Made by a program: the position numbers and the translations under genes. DNA of 64,000 bases, taken from positions 1,054,001-1,118,000 of the forward strand of contig NZ_CP157210.1 in NCBI RefSeq assembly GCF_046736345.1, in the 5' to 3' direction. Under the pieces are notes generated by a model. That model ran no database searches, was not told where the DNA came from, and saw only the letters and a list, made by a program, of their open reading frames with translations. The DNA comes from Hyphococcus formosus (GTDB taxonomy: Bacteria > Pseudomonadota > Alphaproteobacteria > Caulobacterales > Parvularculaceae). Shown one piece after another: positions 15,311 through 24,890 of the stretch; positions within the stretch are counted from its first letter, which is position 1, and each line of letters begins with the position of its first letter.

Positions 15311-17551
15311 TTAACTCATCTGACGCAGCGCTCTGGCCTGGTCGCAGAAGCGCTCAATCGCCTGATCGATGCCAAAAGTGTCGCCAGAGCGGCAATTTTC
15401 GAAATGCTCCAGCGCCAGATCGGGTTCCGCCTCGTCGATGGCGATTACTGCACTCTCAAAGGACTGGCGGAAGGATTGGAAACTCGGCTTTTCCGCGACC
15501 GTTTCATCGCCGATCAGCGCAAAGATGACGGTCGGATCGCTCCGCCCTTTCACCGTGAACGTCCCAAGCGGCACGGCAGCGAATTCCGGTATCCGATTTC
15601 GCGTGTCTTCCGACATGATGATCGGCACGCCATATTCCTTGGTGAGCGATTCAAGGCGCGAGGTGAGATTGACCATATCGCCAAGCATTGAATATTCGAG
15701 ATGGTCTTCCGAGCCAAAATTACCGACGCGGGCTTCGGCCGTATGCAGACCAATACCGATTTTAATTTCCGGCAAGCCGAGAGCTTTGTCCCTGCGCCAT
15801 GACGCATTGAGATCATCCAGTGATTTCAACATGGCGAGCGCTGCCCGCGCGGCCTGTGCCGGATGGTTGTCCACATCAATTGGCGCGTTCCACATCGCCG
15901 CAAGGCCATCGCCCATATATTTATCGACAAGACCTTTATGCTCGACGACGATACGGGTCATCGGCGTAAAATATTGATTGAGCATCGCCGTCACCTGTGG
16001 CGGTGAAAGCGCCTCGGAGATCGAGGTAAATCCGCGAATATCGGAAAAGAACGCCGTGATTTCTCGCTGTTCCCCTTCGAGCTTTAAGAGGCTCGGATCT
16101 TTTTCAAGCCGGTCAAGAATAAGCGGCGAGAGAAATTTCCCGAAGGCCCCACGGATGAATTTTCGCGCAATCTGTTCCTGCTGGAACATGATGACAAAGG
16201 CCGAAAGAAAGGACGCGCCCAAAACCAGATTGGGCGTCACCGGATCAAGCAATAAACCCGAAGCGGAAAAGGCCAGATAAGAACCAACCATCGTTCCGAC
16301 ACTGAGTAAAACCCAAATCACGAAACCAGTCGCCGCAGCAATCCGAGGCAAGACCAATAACAAGAATAGCGAGGTGATGAGCGCTAAGATGATCTCGATG
16401 GGCCGCATGATCCCCCACGCCCGGAACAAGGTTTCACCGGCCAAAGCCTGTTCAATTACCTCGGCATGGATATGCACACCCGGACGGTCATCACCCATCG
16501 GCGTGACGAGCACATCGCGCAGGCCCTCAGCTGAGGCACCGATCATTACGATCCGGCCCTTCACCGCATCGGAAATCTCATCGGGCGTTCCATCAAGAAT
16601 ATCGACGACCGAAAGACGCCGCTTCATGACGCTCTCGATCCCGGAATAATGTATCCAGAGTTGTCCATCATCGGTCGTCGGAAAACGCAACCGACATAAG
16701 ATGACTTCAGAAACTGATTCCTGCGCCACGCCGGTTACGTGGATGCGACAAGGGCCCTTTTCCGCCGCTTTAACGAAAGGGGTCGGCGCAAATTTCGGAT
16801 CTAGTCTTGGTGCCGCGACCCGCAACGCCTCTAACGCGAGGCTTGGGAAAATCTCTGCGCCATCGCAGGCAAGCGCAATCAACGGCACGGATCGAACAAT
16901 GGCATCATCTGCGAGGGCCGCACGGGCAAATCCCTCGCCGCTTGCCGCTTCACGAAAGATTGGCAAAGCCGGCACGACATTGCGAAAACTCGGCGCGACG
17001 CGGGCAAGTTCATTCGCTGTCATGCCTTGCACTTTTGAAAGCGCCGGTGGGCAATCGCTATCCGAGCCGCCGGCACGGGCGGTTAGATGCAAAATCGTCG
17101 GTGCCGCCGCAAGAGACGCCGCAAATCGCCGGTCGTGATCAACTTCATCGAGATTTGCCGCACCAAGCTGAGATTTAATTGGCGATAGCTCTGGCCGATC
17201 AAGCCAGCCCGATGCGACATTGCCGGGGCTTGTCCGGTCAGGTTCCGCAAAGATCACATCAAAGACAATCGCTGCGGCACCGGCCTCGTTGAGTTTATCA
17301 ACCAATGTTGCAAATCGGTGGCGCGGCCACGGCCATTGGCCATATCGCTCCAGTGCGGCGTCATCAATCTCGACAACCCGAACCGGGCTTTCGTCATAAT
17401 GGCGCGGCGAAAAGCGTTGGAATTGATCGAAAACACGGTCACGCGCGACATTGATTAATGTCGGTTGCTGAAAAATCAGCGCGAGAGCCAAAATCGCACC
17501 GAAGATCCCGGCAACGCGTGGACCGAGTATATTTTTGCGCCACCCCGCCAT
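15311..17551 (-). CDS. CHASE2-domain adenylate cyclase
   Basis: A 746-residue membrane enzyme. The ATG at 17551 lies in TGATAATG, overlapping the fecR-like stop region, so translation is coupled. After an N-terminal helix (about 15-35), residues 40-330 form an extracytoplasmic CHASE2 sensor (VRVVEIDDAALERYGQWPWPR, VFDVIFAEPD, IVMIGASAEGLRD). Three helices (about 345-430) lead to a class III cyclase domain (about 480-690). Metal-binding aspartates are in FSDIRGF and YMGDGLAAMW. The Lys in VDKYMGDG and the Asp in LGDMVNLTSR are the pair that selects ATP, and the Asn and Arg of the last motif are the transition-state residues. All catalytic residues are present, so it should make cAMP. It is the last gene of the barrel-FecR-cyclase operon. 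Confidence 0.94.
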   Translation of the reverse strand: MAGWRKNILGPRVAGIFGAILALALIFQQPTLINVARDRVFDQFQRFSPRHYDESPVRVVEIDDAALERYGQWPWPRHRFATLVDKLNEAGAAAIVFDVIFAEPDRTSPGNVASGWLDRPELSPIKSQLGAANLDEVDHDRRFAASLAAAPTILHLTARAGGSDSDCPPALSKVQGMTANELARVAPSFRNVVPALPIFREAASGEGFARAALADDAIVRSVPLIALACDGAEIFPSLALEALRVAAPRLDPKFAPTPFVKAAEKGPCRIHVTGVAQESVSEVILCRLRFPTTDDGQLWIHYSGIESVMKRRLSVVDILDGTPDEISDAVKGRIVMIGASAEGLRDVLVTPMGDDRPGVHIHAEVIEQALAGETLFRAWGIMRPIEIILALITSLFLLLVLPRIAAATGFVIWVLLSVGTMVGSYLAFSASGLLLDPVTPNLVLGASFLSAFVIMFQQEQIARKFIRGAFGKFLSPLILDRLEKDPSLLKLEGEQREITAFFSDIRGFTSISEALSPPQVTAMLNQYFTPMTRIVVEHKGLVDKYMGDGLAAMWNAPIDVDNHPAQAARAALAMLKSLDDLNASWRRDKALGLPEIKIGIGLHTAEARVGNFGSEDHLEYSMLGDMVNLTSRLESLTKEYGVPIIMSEDTRNRIPEFAAVPLGTFTVKGRSDPTVIFALIGDETVAEKPSFQSFRQSFESAVIAIDEAEPDLALEHFENCRSGDTFGIDQAIERFCDQARALRQMS

Positions 17552-17553
17552 TA

Positions 17554-19995
17554 TCAACCCTGCGGTGTTGCGCCGGCCCGGATCGGAATGCTTTCAATAA
17601 CGCCCTCACCGGCACCGTCAGCGCCATCGGTGAAATCGAAATAAATATCCGCATTTTCACCGGGACCGACCGTTTGGCCATCATGCAACAGGATCAACAT
17701 TGAGTTTATGTTGTTACCTGCGAAATCTTCAGCATCGAGACCAAATACGCCTAGCCCTTCGGTCGCATCATCAAAGCTGATCGCATTGATCCCTTCAAAC
17801 AGTGTGAGGCTGTAATTCGCAAGTGGGTCCTCCACATCTACAAAGACGAAAGACCCGCCGCCACCGATGGTGCGGTTACCGAAATTAATATCCAAAGAGA
17901 TTTCCGACGTACCAAAGATCGGCAAACCATTCGGCAATGTGACAATTGCATCACCCGGCTGGCCCGTGAACTGAGTTTGCTCATACCGGAAGGTGGTTCC
18001 TTGCGCGACATCGAAAGCGGATTCGATTAAACCGGATTGCCCCTCAAGCCCTGCGATTGTCGAAACCGCATTGCTGCCTAACAAACCAAATGCCTCAAAA
18101 AGTTCGAACTCGCGATAGAAATGATTGCCGCCACTATCCCCTAAAAGCGCCGCAATATCCGCATAGCCCATACCTTCACCGTCAGCGACCAGCGCCTGCC
18201 CTTTAAGGACATCGGGATCACTTGAAAGAGAATTAATCGGGAAGAACGCCAGATCGAAAAGCCCGGTATCAAATGATACCGCCTGATCGAGGCCGATATA
18301 GTTTGTGGTTGTCGCGCCGCCGATTTCATTACTCGCGGGGCTCGTGAACGCGATATAGGAATCGCCGCCGCCAATGGTCCGGTTGCCGTAATCAAGCTCA
18401 ATCTGGGCCGCCATGATACCATCAACGACCGTCGGAACACCCAATGTCGTCAACATACCGGCACCGGAACCACGCAATAATATTGCGCCCGGACCGCGCT
18501 GCATGCCGGCCATATCAAGGTCGTCAATCGTTAGCACACTGGCGAGCGGAAATTCGAAATAAGCTAGATCACCCGACCCCGGTAGGACCTGAAGATCCGT
18601 CAACATTGCCGTGCCGTTATAGGTTGTGCCTTGTTGATCGGTGACCGAAGCATCGACGTCCACATCGACTGTTACGGTATCATTCGCCCCCTGACGGATC
18701 GTGAAGGTATAGATTTGCGTTGGGAAGACCGCGAAATCATTTTCGCCAACCGAAAACGGGATAGCGCCATCGGCAATCATCTGGTCGAGATAGGCTTTGC
18801 CGATTTCCTCCGGGAAAAAGAAATCTTCATCCGGGGTTATCTGACTTGCGTCAGTCACGGAAAAATCAAAAACGACGAAGGACGCCAACGCTTCGGGCGC
18901 AATCGTCCGTGACGCCCAATCAACCGTTAGCTGAACAATCGCGACCCCTTCATCCTCTAGCTGGGCACCGGTACCGTTATCAACAAACAGCTGCGCATCG
19001 GCGATCGCAAATATGTGACCATCAACTGCAGTCTGCGCGGCAGCGAAATCTTCCAGCGCGTCGAGCGGTAAAATCTCTCCAACTTCAATGACCACTGGCG
19101 GCGGCACAATCGGCCCTTCAGATTCGCCGGGCGTTTCGGTCGGATATTGGTCCGTACCTTCATCTTCGTTTTGCGCGAGATCGTTTGAGGTATTGCTCGC
19201 GGGGTCACCTTCTTGTGCGCCCTGCCCTGATTCATTGACCGGATTACCGGCATAGTCGGTGTCTGATCCTTCACCTTCCGGCACCGCTGGGACAAAGGCC
19301 TGATAAATCCGGCGCAGCAAATCGTCATCGGCGCGGAAAGGCAAAGACACGCCATTATCATCAATGCGAACCGCAAACCCCGGACGCTTTAATGACGCTG
19401 TAATCGCGTTTCGATTGTCATCGGTCCAGAAATCGACGAGCCCGCGTGGGCTCAACCCACTATTTTCGCGAATTGGCCCTTCGAGCAGCGCGTAAACTGC
19501 CCCATCAAGTTCCACCAGAATGACATTCGTGCCGCGGACACCCATGGTGACGCCGGTGTCTTGCAACTCAATTTCGGTTGAACCGGGTTCCGTGTCGCGC
19601 CCCGAGGCAAAACGGAAGCCACCCCGCACAAAATTGACCGCGCGTCTGCGCCCAGCGCCCGCCGCATCATAAAACTCGTTAATCGTCGCATCTGAATTTG
19701 GCGAGAATGTATAGGTACTCCAGTCACAAAGCTTTAGCTGGAGGTGCGAAGCGTCACCGGTTCGCACATGATCGCCAGAAAATAGATCTGCGCCATTTTC
19801 AGGCCGGCTGAACTCGCTTTCATCTTCGCTGCGTAGGTCAACGATAGGCCCCACGACCGCAGTCGCATTTCCCGCTTTTGGGTTATCGGTATTTTTGTCA
19901 AAACATTTCGCGGCATTTGCCGAAACCGAAAGCGCCACAAAGGCAATCATTGAGCTTGCAGTCAGGAAAGCCGATCTTGATACTGGGTACTTCAT
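17554..19995 (-). CDS. secreted FecR-domain protein with repeated NRTIGGG modules
   Basis: An 813-residue protein with an N-terminal signal peptide (ending VSANAA) and a GGAGGG ribosome site. Residues about 55-165 form a FecR domain (FSGDHVRTGDASHLQLKL, TEIELQDTGVTMGVRGTNV). An acidic, proline-rich linker follows (about 240-300). The rest holds three related beta modules, each with a strand like LDYGNRTIGGGDSYIAF (near residues 355, 540 and 700). The FecR of iron signalling is an inner-membrane anti-sigma factor, but this protein has no sigma factor next to it and no obvious transmembrane helix after the signal peptide. Proteins like this often neighbour CHASE2 cyclases. I infer a periplasmic or surface sensor-adhesin feeding the cyclase. 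It lies between the barrel gene and the cyclase gene with tight spacing. Confidence 0.82.
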   Translation of the reverse strand: MKYPVSRSAFLTASSMIAFVALSVSANAAKCFDKNTDNPKAGNATAVVGPIVDLRSEDESEFSRPENGADLFSGDHVRTGDASHLQLKLCDWSTYTFSPNSDATINEFYDAAGAGRRRAVNFVRGGFRFASGRDTEPGSTEIELQDTGVTMGVRGTNVILVELDGAVYALLEGPIRENSGLSPRGLVDFWTDDNRNAITASLKRPGFAVRIDDNGVSLPFRADDDLLRRIYQAFVPAVPEGEGSDTDYAGNPVNESGQGAQEGDPASNTSNDLAQNEDEGTDQYPTETPGESEGPIVPPPVVIEVGEILPLDALEDFAAAQTAVDGHIFAIADAQLFVDNGTGAQLEDEGVAIVQLTVDWASRTIAPEALASFVVFDFSVTDASQITPDEDFFFPEEIGKAYLDQMIADGAIPFSVGENDFAVFPTQIYTFTIRQGANDTVTVDVDVDASVTDQQGTTYNGTAMLTDLQVLPGSGDLAYFEFPLASVLTIDDLDMAGMQRGPGAILLRGSGAGMLTTLGVPTVVDGIMAAQIELDYGNRTIGGGDSYIAFTSPASNEIGGATTTNYIGLDQAVSFDTGLFDLAFFPINSLSSDPDVLKGQALVADGEGMGYADIAALLGDSGGNHFYREFELFEAFGLLGSNAVSTIAGLEGQSGLIESAFDVAQGTTFRYEQTQFTGQPGDAIVTLPNGLPIFGTSEISLDINFGNRTIGGGGSFVFVDVEDPLANYSLTLFEGINAISFDDATEGLGVFGLDAEDFAGNNINSMLILLHDGQTVGPGENADIYFDFTDGADGAGEGVIESIPIRAGATPQG

Positions 19996-20007
19996 TATCT
20001 CGCCCTC

Positions 20008-21405
20008 CTAAAATGCGAACCGACGCGACAACAAGAATGAAATCTTGTGTGTGTCATAGTCATAATTCGCAATATTCGAATCGACGGTCTCATACTCATA
20101 TTGCGCGATGAGGTTGATGGATTTTACGCCGTCAGGCGCGCCCGGGAAGAACAGTGACAAGGGAGCGCCGATCGTTGCTCTGCCGCGGTAAAGCCATTCC
20201 TCGCGGACATTTGCAGACACGAACGGATCATTCGCTTCATAATCTGAACGCTCAGCCCACGCACCAATTTGCGTAAAGGCACCGAGTCCCAAAAGCCAAC
20301 TATGTTGCGCATTGACGCCATACCGGTCATAGGCCTCATAGGTGCGCGCAGCATCCTTGTTGCTGTAAAGGCCAGCAACAGTGATCGTTTGCGTCGGACT
20401 AAGCCGCCATGCGATACCGCCACGGGTCGTCCACCGGGTGCCCGAACGCTCAACCGCAGACGCAAAACCCGGTGTCGCGCGGAAATCCTCATCCTCGACA
20501 CGGATCGCTGCGAAAGACTTCATGCGCGGGTTAAACCGATAGGCAACCTCTAATTCGCCGCCCAGCGTGCGCAGATAGTCGTTGCCATCCAGCCAGAAAA
20601 AACCGCCACGGGCACGCGGCGTGATCGACCAGTTCCCCGCGTACCAGGTACCGCCAAGCGCTAAAGATACGGCATCAAGATCGAGACTATCGAATTCGAA
20701 TTTATCGGAGCGATAATATCCCGCATCCGCATGGAGGACGTGACCCTCTTGCGATCCCAGGTCGTGGACCAAGCGTCCCTGAAGCGAAAGCACATGCGCG
20801 ACATCACTCACGCGCGGATTGGCATCAAAGGGAATGTCCTGAAACAGAATAATGCCGCTAGACGGCGATTGATTCCGGTTATGATCCCATTCGATCCCGG
20901 TCGTTAAAGTGAATGTGCCCCGTGTTGTTCGCTGATGGTATTTGATACGGCTGAGATAGGTTTCCGCTTCTGCACGCATGGTCGGCGTCAGCGTACCACT
21001 AGCAATCGCCAGTTCCAGCTCATAGCGCGCGCGATCAAATAGACCCAATCGATAAAGCACAAATCCGTAAAGAACACGCACGTCGTAAAGCTGAGGTTCA
21101 AGAAGTAGAACCCGCTCAAGCGTTGCACTCGCCTCTTTAAGGTCTCCCGCCGCGATCTGATCTCGCGCGTAGGCGATGTTCAATCGTACATCATCGGGTG
21201 CCGCTAGAACTTGTTCAAAGCTGATCGTTCCGCCGCTATAATCACGGCGCGTATCTTCGCGCTCCAGCGATTCCGTTAGCGTCCGATCAGCCGCTTCGCG
21301 CGCAGATTCTTCTGGCTCCTGTGCGTTAGCAGATCCGGTCGCCACCACGCATAAAGAAGCGAATGCGATTAGAGATGCCGTAACATTACCGCGTAATGCT
21401 GCCAT
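20008..21405 (-). CDS. TPR plus outer-membrane beta-barrel protein (SLAM-like)
   Basis: A 465-residue protein with a signal peptide (ending GSANA-Q). Residues about 55-150 contain tetratricopeptide-type helices (RLNIAYARDQIAAGDLKEASATLERVL). From about 160 the sequence alternates like a transmembrane barrel and ends LLSRRFAF with a terminal Phe, the outer-membrane assembly signal. The TPR-then-barrel plan matches DUF560/SLAM proteins, which move lipoproteins to the cell surface. It is the first gene of an operon with the FecR-domain protein and the CHASE2 cyclase, with GGGGGA before the ATG and a 12-base gap to the next gene. A reasonable inference is that it exports or displays the FecR-module protein; transport is not proven. 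Confidence 0.75.
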   Translation of the reverse strand: MAALRGNVTASLIAFASLCVVATGSANAQEPEESAREAADRTLTESLEREDTRRDYSGGTISFEQVLAAPDDVRLNIAYARDQIAAGDLKEASATLERVLLLEPQLYDVRVLYGFVLYRLGLFDRARYELELAIASGTLTPTMRAEAETYLSRIKYHQRTTRGTFTLTTGIEWDHNRNQSPSSGIILFQDIPFDANPRVSDVAHVLSLQGRLVHDLGSQEGHVLHADAGYYRSDKFEFDSLDLDAVSLALGGTWYAGNWSITPRARGGFFWLDGNDYLRTLGGELEVAYRFNPRMKSFAAIRVEDEDFRATPGFASAVERSGTRWTTRGGIAWRLSPTQTITVAGLYSNKDAARTYEAYDRYGVNAQHSWLLGLGAFTQIGAWAERSDYEANDPFVSANVREEWLYRGRATIGAPLSLFFPGAPDGVKSINLIAQYEYETVDSNIANYDYDTHKISFLLSRRFAF

Positions 21406-21678
21406 TATTGGTATTCCCCCAGCCCGTTTCGATGAACATTCGACCGCTAATCGATTGATTAATCAGCAGGAACGTCCAACCGCTATATGCTCGTATATAT
21501 GTTAACGCTTCCCCACAAAAGTGAGAAAATTGGATTTTTCGCACTGCAATAGCATTAACCGAGTTTCTATTTGACTATGCGCCGCGCCCCATGCAGTCGC
21601 AACCATTTTCTATAATAAATCGGCCCGATTTCATCTGACCTATTGCCATTGCTTGAAGTCGGAAATCACCCCGGAAAA

Positions 21679-22071
21679 TCACCGTAAAGAGACCAAACTC
21701 CAGATAATGAAATAATGCGTAAGGTGGTGGACCATCTGATCCAATCCAAATGGAATCCAGAAAGATTGCTTGTTTACGTCTGTGTACCGCCCGAAAAGGC
21801 GCGGACTAGCCTTGATTCGATCCATGCTGAAATGCACCGCAAAATCGAGCGCCGCGAGATACCAAAGGGACGGATTAAAGACGAGCATTATGGCCAGCGT
21901 CATCAGCGCATGAACGCTCACATGGACAGAAAGCGGAATTATGAATCCGGGCCCGGATTTTGATTTTCCGCGCACCATCCATCCGGTTTGCAATAGATAG
22001 TCGCCAATTAGCTGCTTGGCCTGAAAAATAACCAGCATCATAAAAACGAACTGGATATCGCTCATTTCCAT
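21679..22071 (-). CDS. DUF3307 family membrane protein
   Basis: A 130-residue protein with three or four hydrophobic helices and the DUF3307 pattern: AKQLIGDYLLQTGWM near the start, HVSVHALMTLAI in the middle, HFSMDRIKASP and DQMVHHLTHYFIIW at the end. A GGGGGAG site lies about 10 bases before the ATG. The family is widespread in bacteria and of unknown function. It stands alone between the FecR/cyclase operon and the divergent redox island and has no obvious partner. Confidence 0.8.
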   Translation of the reverse strand: MEMSDIQFVFMMLVIFQAKQLIGDYLLQTGWMVRGKSKSGPGFIIPLSVHVSVHALMTLAIMLVFNPSLWYLAALDFAVHFSMDRIKASPRLFGRYTDVNKQSFWIPFGLDQMVHHLTHYFIIWSLVSLR

Positions 22072-22411
22072 TGAAAAATCGCTCCCCCGCGATGTTCGCC
22101 GACAATCGTTCGGCGCTTAATATTTTTCGTGCTACCGCAGCGCAACAATTGCGTAGGCCATAGGACCACGTTTGCATTGCAAAAGTAAACTAATCGGTAC
22201 ATCAATACACGAAAACCAAATCAAAAGGTTACGCCCAACTTCCGCGCGAACGCAAGAAGGCTTTAACGATAGTTTTATAGGTTGTTTGCTTTACATACGA
22301 ACGGGCATATTGGGTTCGCGATAATAAAAACGATCAATTTGCGTACATATCGAAAACGGTGCCTGCGCTGGATCGCACCAATAATTTTAGATATGCTGAT
22401 CAAAGGCTGGG
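22072..22411. other. 340-base intergenic region before the redox island
   Basis: This AT-rich region lies between the divergent DUF3307 gene and the flavoprotein gene. It must hold the promoter of the redox island. I see a short inverted repeat CGAAC/GTTCG at 22298-22318 but no convincing CRP site, sigma-54 element or minus 35/minus 10 pair, and no small gene that I can support. Confidence 0.5.
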
Positions 22412-24886
22412 GTGGGAAAACTGTTGGAAACCGTGAAGATCGCCATAGTCGGCTCTGGCCCTGCAGGGCTGAGCGCGGCGGGTCGCGCCGCTGCGCGTGG
22501 GATATCGCATGTCTTGTTGGAAAAAACCGATCACCTCTCCGACACAATTTTCAAATATCAGCGCGGCAAATATATTATGGCGACTCCGGACCAATTGCCT
22601 GTCCGCTCTGATATCAAATTCGAAGCAGGTTCGCGCGAATCTATTATCGACCAATGGGATGTCGACGCCGATAGCCTGAAGCTCAATGTCAAACTAAATT
22701 CGGACGTTTCTGCGATTGAAGGCAGCGTCGGAGATTTTCGCCTGACATTGACAAATGGCCAGATCATCAACGCCGAATTTCTCGTCCTGGCCGTTGGGGT
22801 TCAGGGTAATCCAAACAAACTCAAAAATCCGGGAACGGATCAACCTTGGGTGCAGTATCAACTCGACGATCCAAAAGAATATTACGACGAAAATATCATC
22901 GTTATAGGCGGCGGCGACGCCGGGATCGAAAACGCGCTTGGGCTGGCTGACCCGGAACAGGGCAATGTCGTAACGCTTCTGCAACGTTCCGATGGGTTTC
23001 CGCGTTCAAAAGAAGCCAATGTTCAGGCTTTATATGCGGCGCGCGATTCCGGTCGGCTCGATTTCATAACAGAAGCATCATTAATCCGCCTCGAACAAGG
23101 CGGCTCAGGTGAAAGCCTTTGGGTTGCGGTTGTTGACACCAAAGACGGTGAAGCGCGCCTGCCCTGCGACCGGATTATCGCGCGCCTGGGCGCGGCCCCG
23201 CCGCGAAAATTCGTCGAAGCCGCTGGCGTCGAATTTACCGGGCCGGACCGCGAAGCCTTCCCCGTCTTGACGCCGCAATATGAAAGCACCGTACCCGGCC
23301 TTTATATTATCGGCGCGCTTGCCGGTTTTCCCTTGATTAAACACTGCATGAATCAAGGCCACGATGTGGTTGAATTCATTGCCGGAAACACCGAATTACA
23401 GCCGCCCGACACACCGCTATTGGAAGAACTCTTCCGCGAAGCACCACAAGAGCGAAGCGTCGATGATTGGCTCACCTTTATTCGGGACCGCGTTGATGTT
23501 CTCACTGATGTATCGCTGCTGCAAATGCGCGAATTTCTGTTGTCATCCACGATTCATTACAAGAAACCCGGCGAGCTCGTTGTTAAAAAGAATGATATCG
23601 GATCGTCAATTTTTGCGATTGTCGATGGTTCTGTTGCGGTCGAAGTCGACGATAAAGACAAGCGCAAAACTGTCCCGATCCCAAGCGGAAATATTTTCGG
23701 TGAATTGGGTCTGATTTCTGGCCGCCGCCGTACCGCGACGGTTCGCGCGGCCGAGCCAACCATGCTTCTCGAAATTCCGCGAAACGCGACTCTCAAGCTA
23801 ATGGCGTCTGTCCCCGGTGTTCGTCGCCGCATGGACCGCATTTCCACCGAACGCCAGGTTGGCCAGATATTTGGCCAATTGCTCCCCCGCGAAGGCATCA
23901 ACTTGATTATCGATCAAGCGGAGCTTTTACATTTCAAAGCCGGTGAAGCGCTCATCAACGAAGGCGAACGCTCAACCGATATTTATATCATTCGTTCCGG
24001 CAGTGTTGTCGTTGAAAAACATATTGGCGGGAAAGATGTTTTCCTGTCTTACGTTCTCGCCGGTAATTATGTCGGTGAAATGGCGCTTTTTTATAACGGT
24101 CTGCGGACCGCAACCGTCCGTGCCGCAATAAAATCCGATGTTGTGCGATTGCCCGGCGAGATATTTGAGCGGCTCCTTTCAGAAAACCCGACCCTATATA
24201 AATCGGTTGAACGGCTGGTCGCGGATCGGCGCAAGCTCAATGACTATATCGAAGCCAAACGCGAGAGCTTTTCCTCGGTCGTTGACATGCACACGTCAGT
24301 GGCGCGGTTCCTGCTCGAGGAACAAGGTTTGTCTGAAGCGACGGATGCGTTGGTCATTGATGAAACATTGTGTGTGGGCTGTGATAATTGCGAAAAAGCC
24401 TGCGCTGATGCGCATGAAGGTATTTCACGTCTCGACCGCGAGGCCGGTAATTCCTATGCCTATATTCATGTTCCGACCTCTTGCCGGCATTGCGAACATC
24501 CCCACTGCATGACCGACTGCCCGCCGGACGCAATTCATCGCGGGCCGGACGGCGAAGTGTTCATCGACGAAAAATGCATTGGCTGTGGTAACTGCCAGCG
24601 TTACTGCCCCTATGGCGTTATTCAAATGGAGGCCGTTCCGCCAAAGAAGCCCGGTCTTTTGTCATGGCTTGCATTTGGTATTGGTCCCGGCCCCGGCCAG
24701 CCTGATAAAGATTGGATTTCGAACCATCGTAAAGGCGACGATGACGCCCCCAAAAAGGCCGTAAAATGCGATATGTGCGCAGGCATAAAAGGCGGCCCCG
24801 CCTGTGTTCGGGCCTGCCCAACGGGGGCTGCAAATCGTGTGTCCCCGGATGATTATCTTTCGTTAGCTGGGGAGGGCTCGGATTAA
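22412..24886 (+). CDS. flavin oxidoreductase with two cNMP-binding domains and a four-cluster ferredoxin module
   Basis: An 824-residue fusion starting with GTG. Residues 8-330 are a thioredoxin-reductase-like two-dinucleotide fold (FAD motif GSGPAG near 15, NAD(P) motif GGGDAG near 168). It lacks a CxxC disulfide pair, so it resembles YpdA-type enzymes. Two cyclic-nucleotide-binding domains follow (about 365-480 and 490-610, each with a G-E-L/M-x-L/F-x...R-T-A-T pocket). The last 170 residues carry 16 cysteines in four groups near 654, 691, 722 and 786, the DmsB/HycB pattern for four [4Fe-4S] clusters. It could pass NAD(P)H electrons to membrane or periplasmic partners under cyclic-nucleotide control. 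It heads the redox island and is followed after 4 bases by a membrane protein gene. Confidence 0.88.
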   Translation: MGKLLETVKIAIVGSGPAGLSAAGRAAARGISHVLLEKTDHLSDTIFKYQRGKYIMATPDQLPVRSDIKFEAGSRESIIDQWDVDADSLKLNVKLNSDVSAIEGSVGDFRLTLTNGQIINAEFLVLAVGVQGNPNKLKNPGTDQPWVQYQLDDPKEYYDENIIVIGGGDAGIENALGLADPEQGNVVTLLQRSDGFPRSKEANVQALYAARDSGRLDFITEASLIRLEQGGSGESLWVAVVDTKDGEARLPCDRIIARLGAAPPRKFVEAAGVEFTGPDREAFPVLTPQYESTVPGLYIIGALAGFPLIKHCMNQGHDVVEFIAGNTELQPPDTPLLEELFREAPQERSVDDWLTFIRDRVDVLTDVSLLQMREFLLSSTIHYKKPGELVVKKNDIGSSIFAIVDGSVAVEVDDKDKRKTVPIPSGNIFGELGLISGRRRTATVRAAEPTMLLEIPRNATLKLMASVPGVRRRMDRISTERQVGQIFGQLLPREGINLIIDQAELLHFKAGEALINEGERSTDIYIIRSGSVVVEKHIGGKDVFLSYVLAGNYVGEMALFYNGLRTATVRAAIKSDVVRLPGEIFERLLSENPTLYKSVERLVADRRKLNDYIEAKRESFSSVVDMHTSVARFLLEEQGLSEATDALVIDETLCVGCDNCEKACADAHEGISRLDREAGNSYAYIHVPTSCRHCEHPHCMTDCPPDAIHRGPDGEVFIDEKCIGCGNCQRYCPYGVIQMEAVPPKKPGLLSWLAFGIGPGPGQPDKDWISNHRKGDDDAPKKAVKCDMCAGIKGGPACVRACPTGAANRVSPDDYLSLAGEGSD

Positions 24887-24890
24887 CGCG

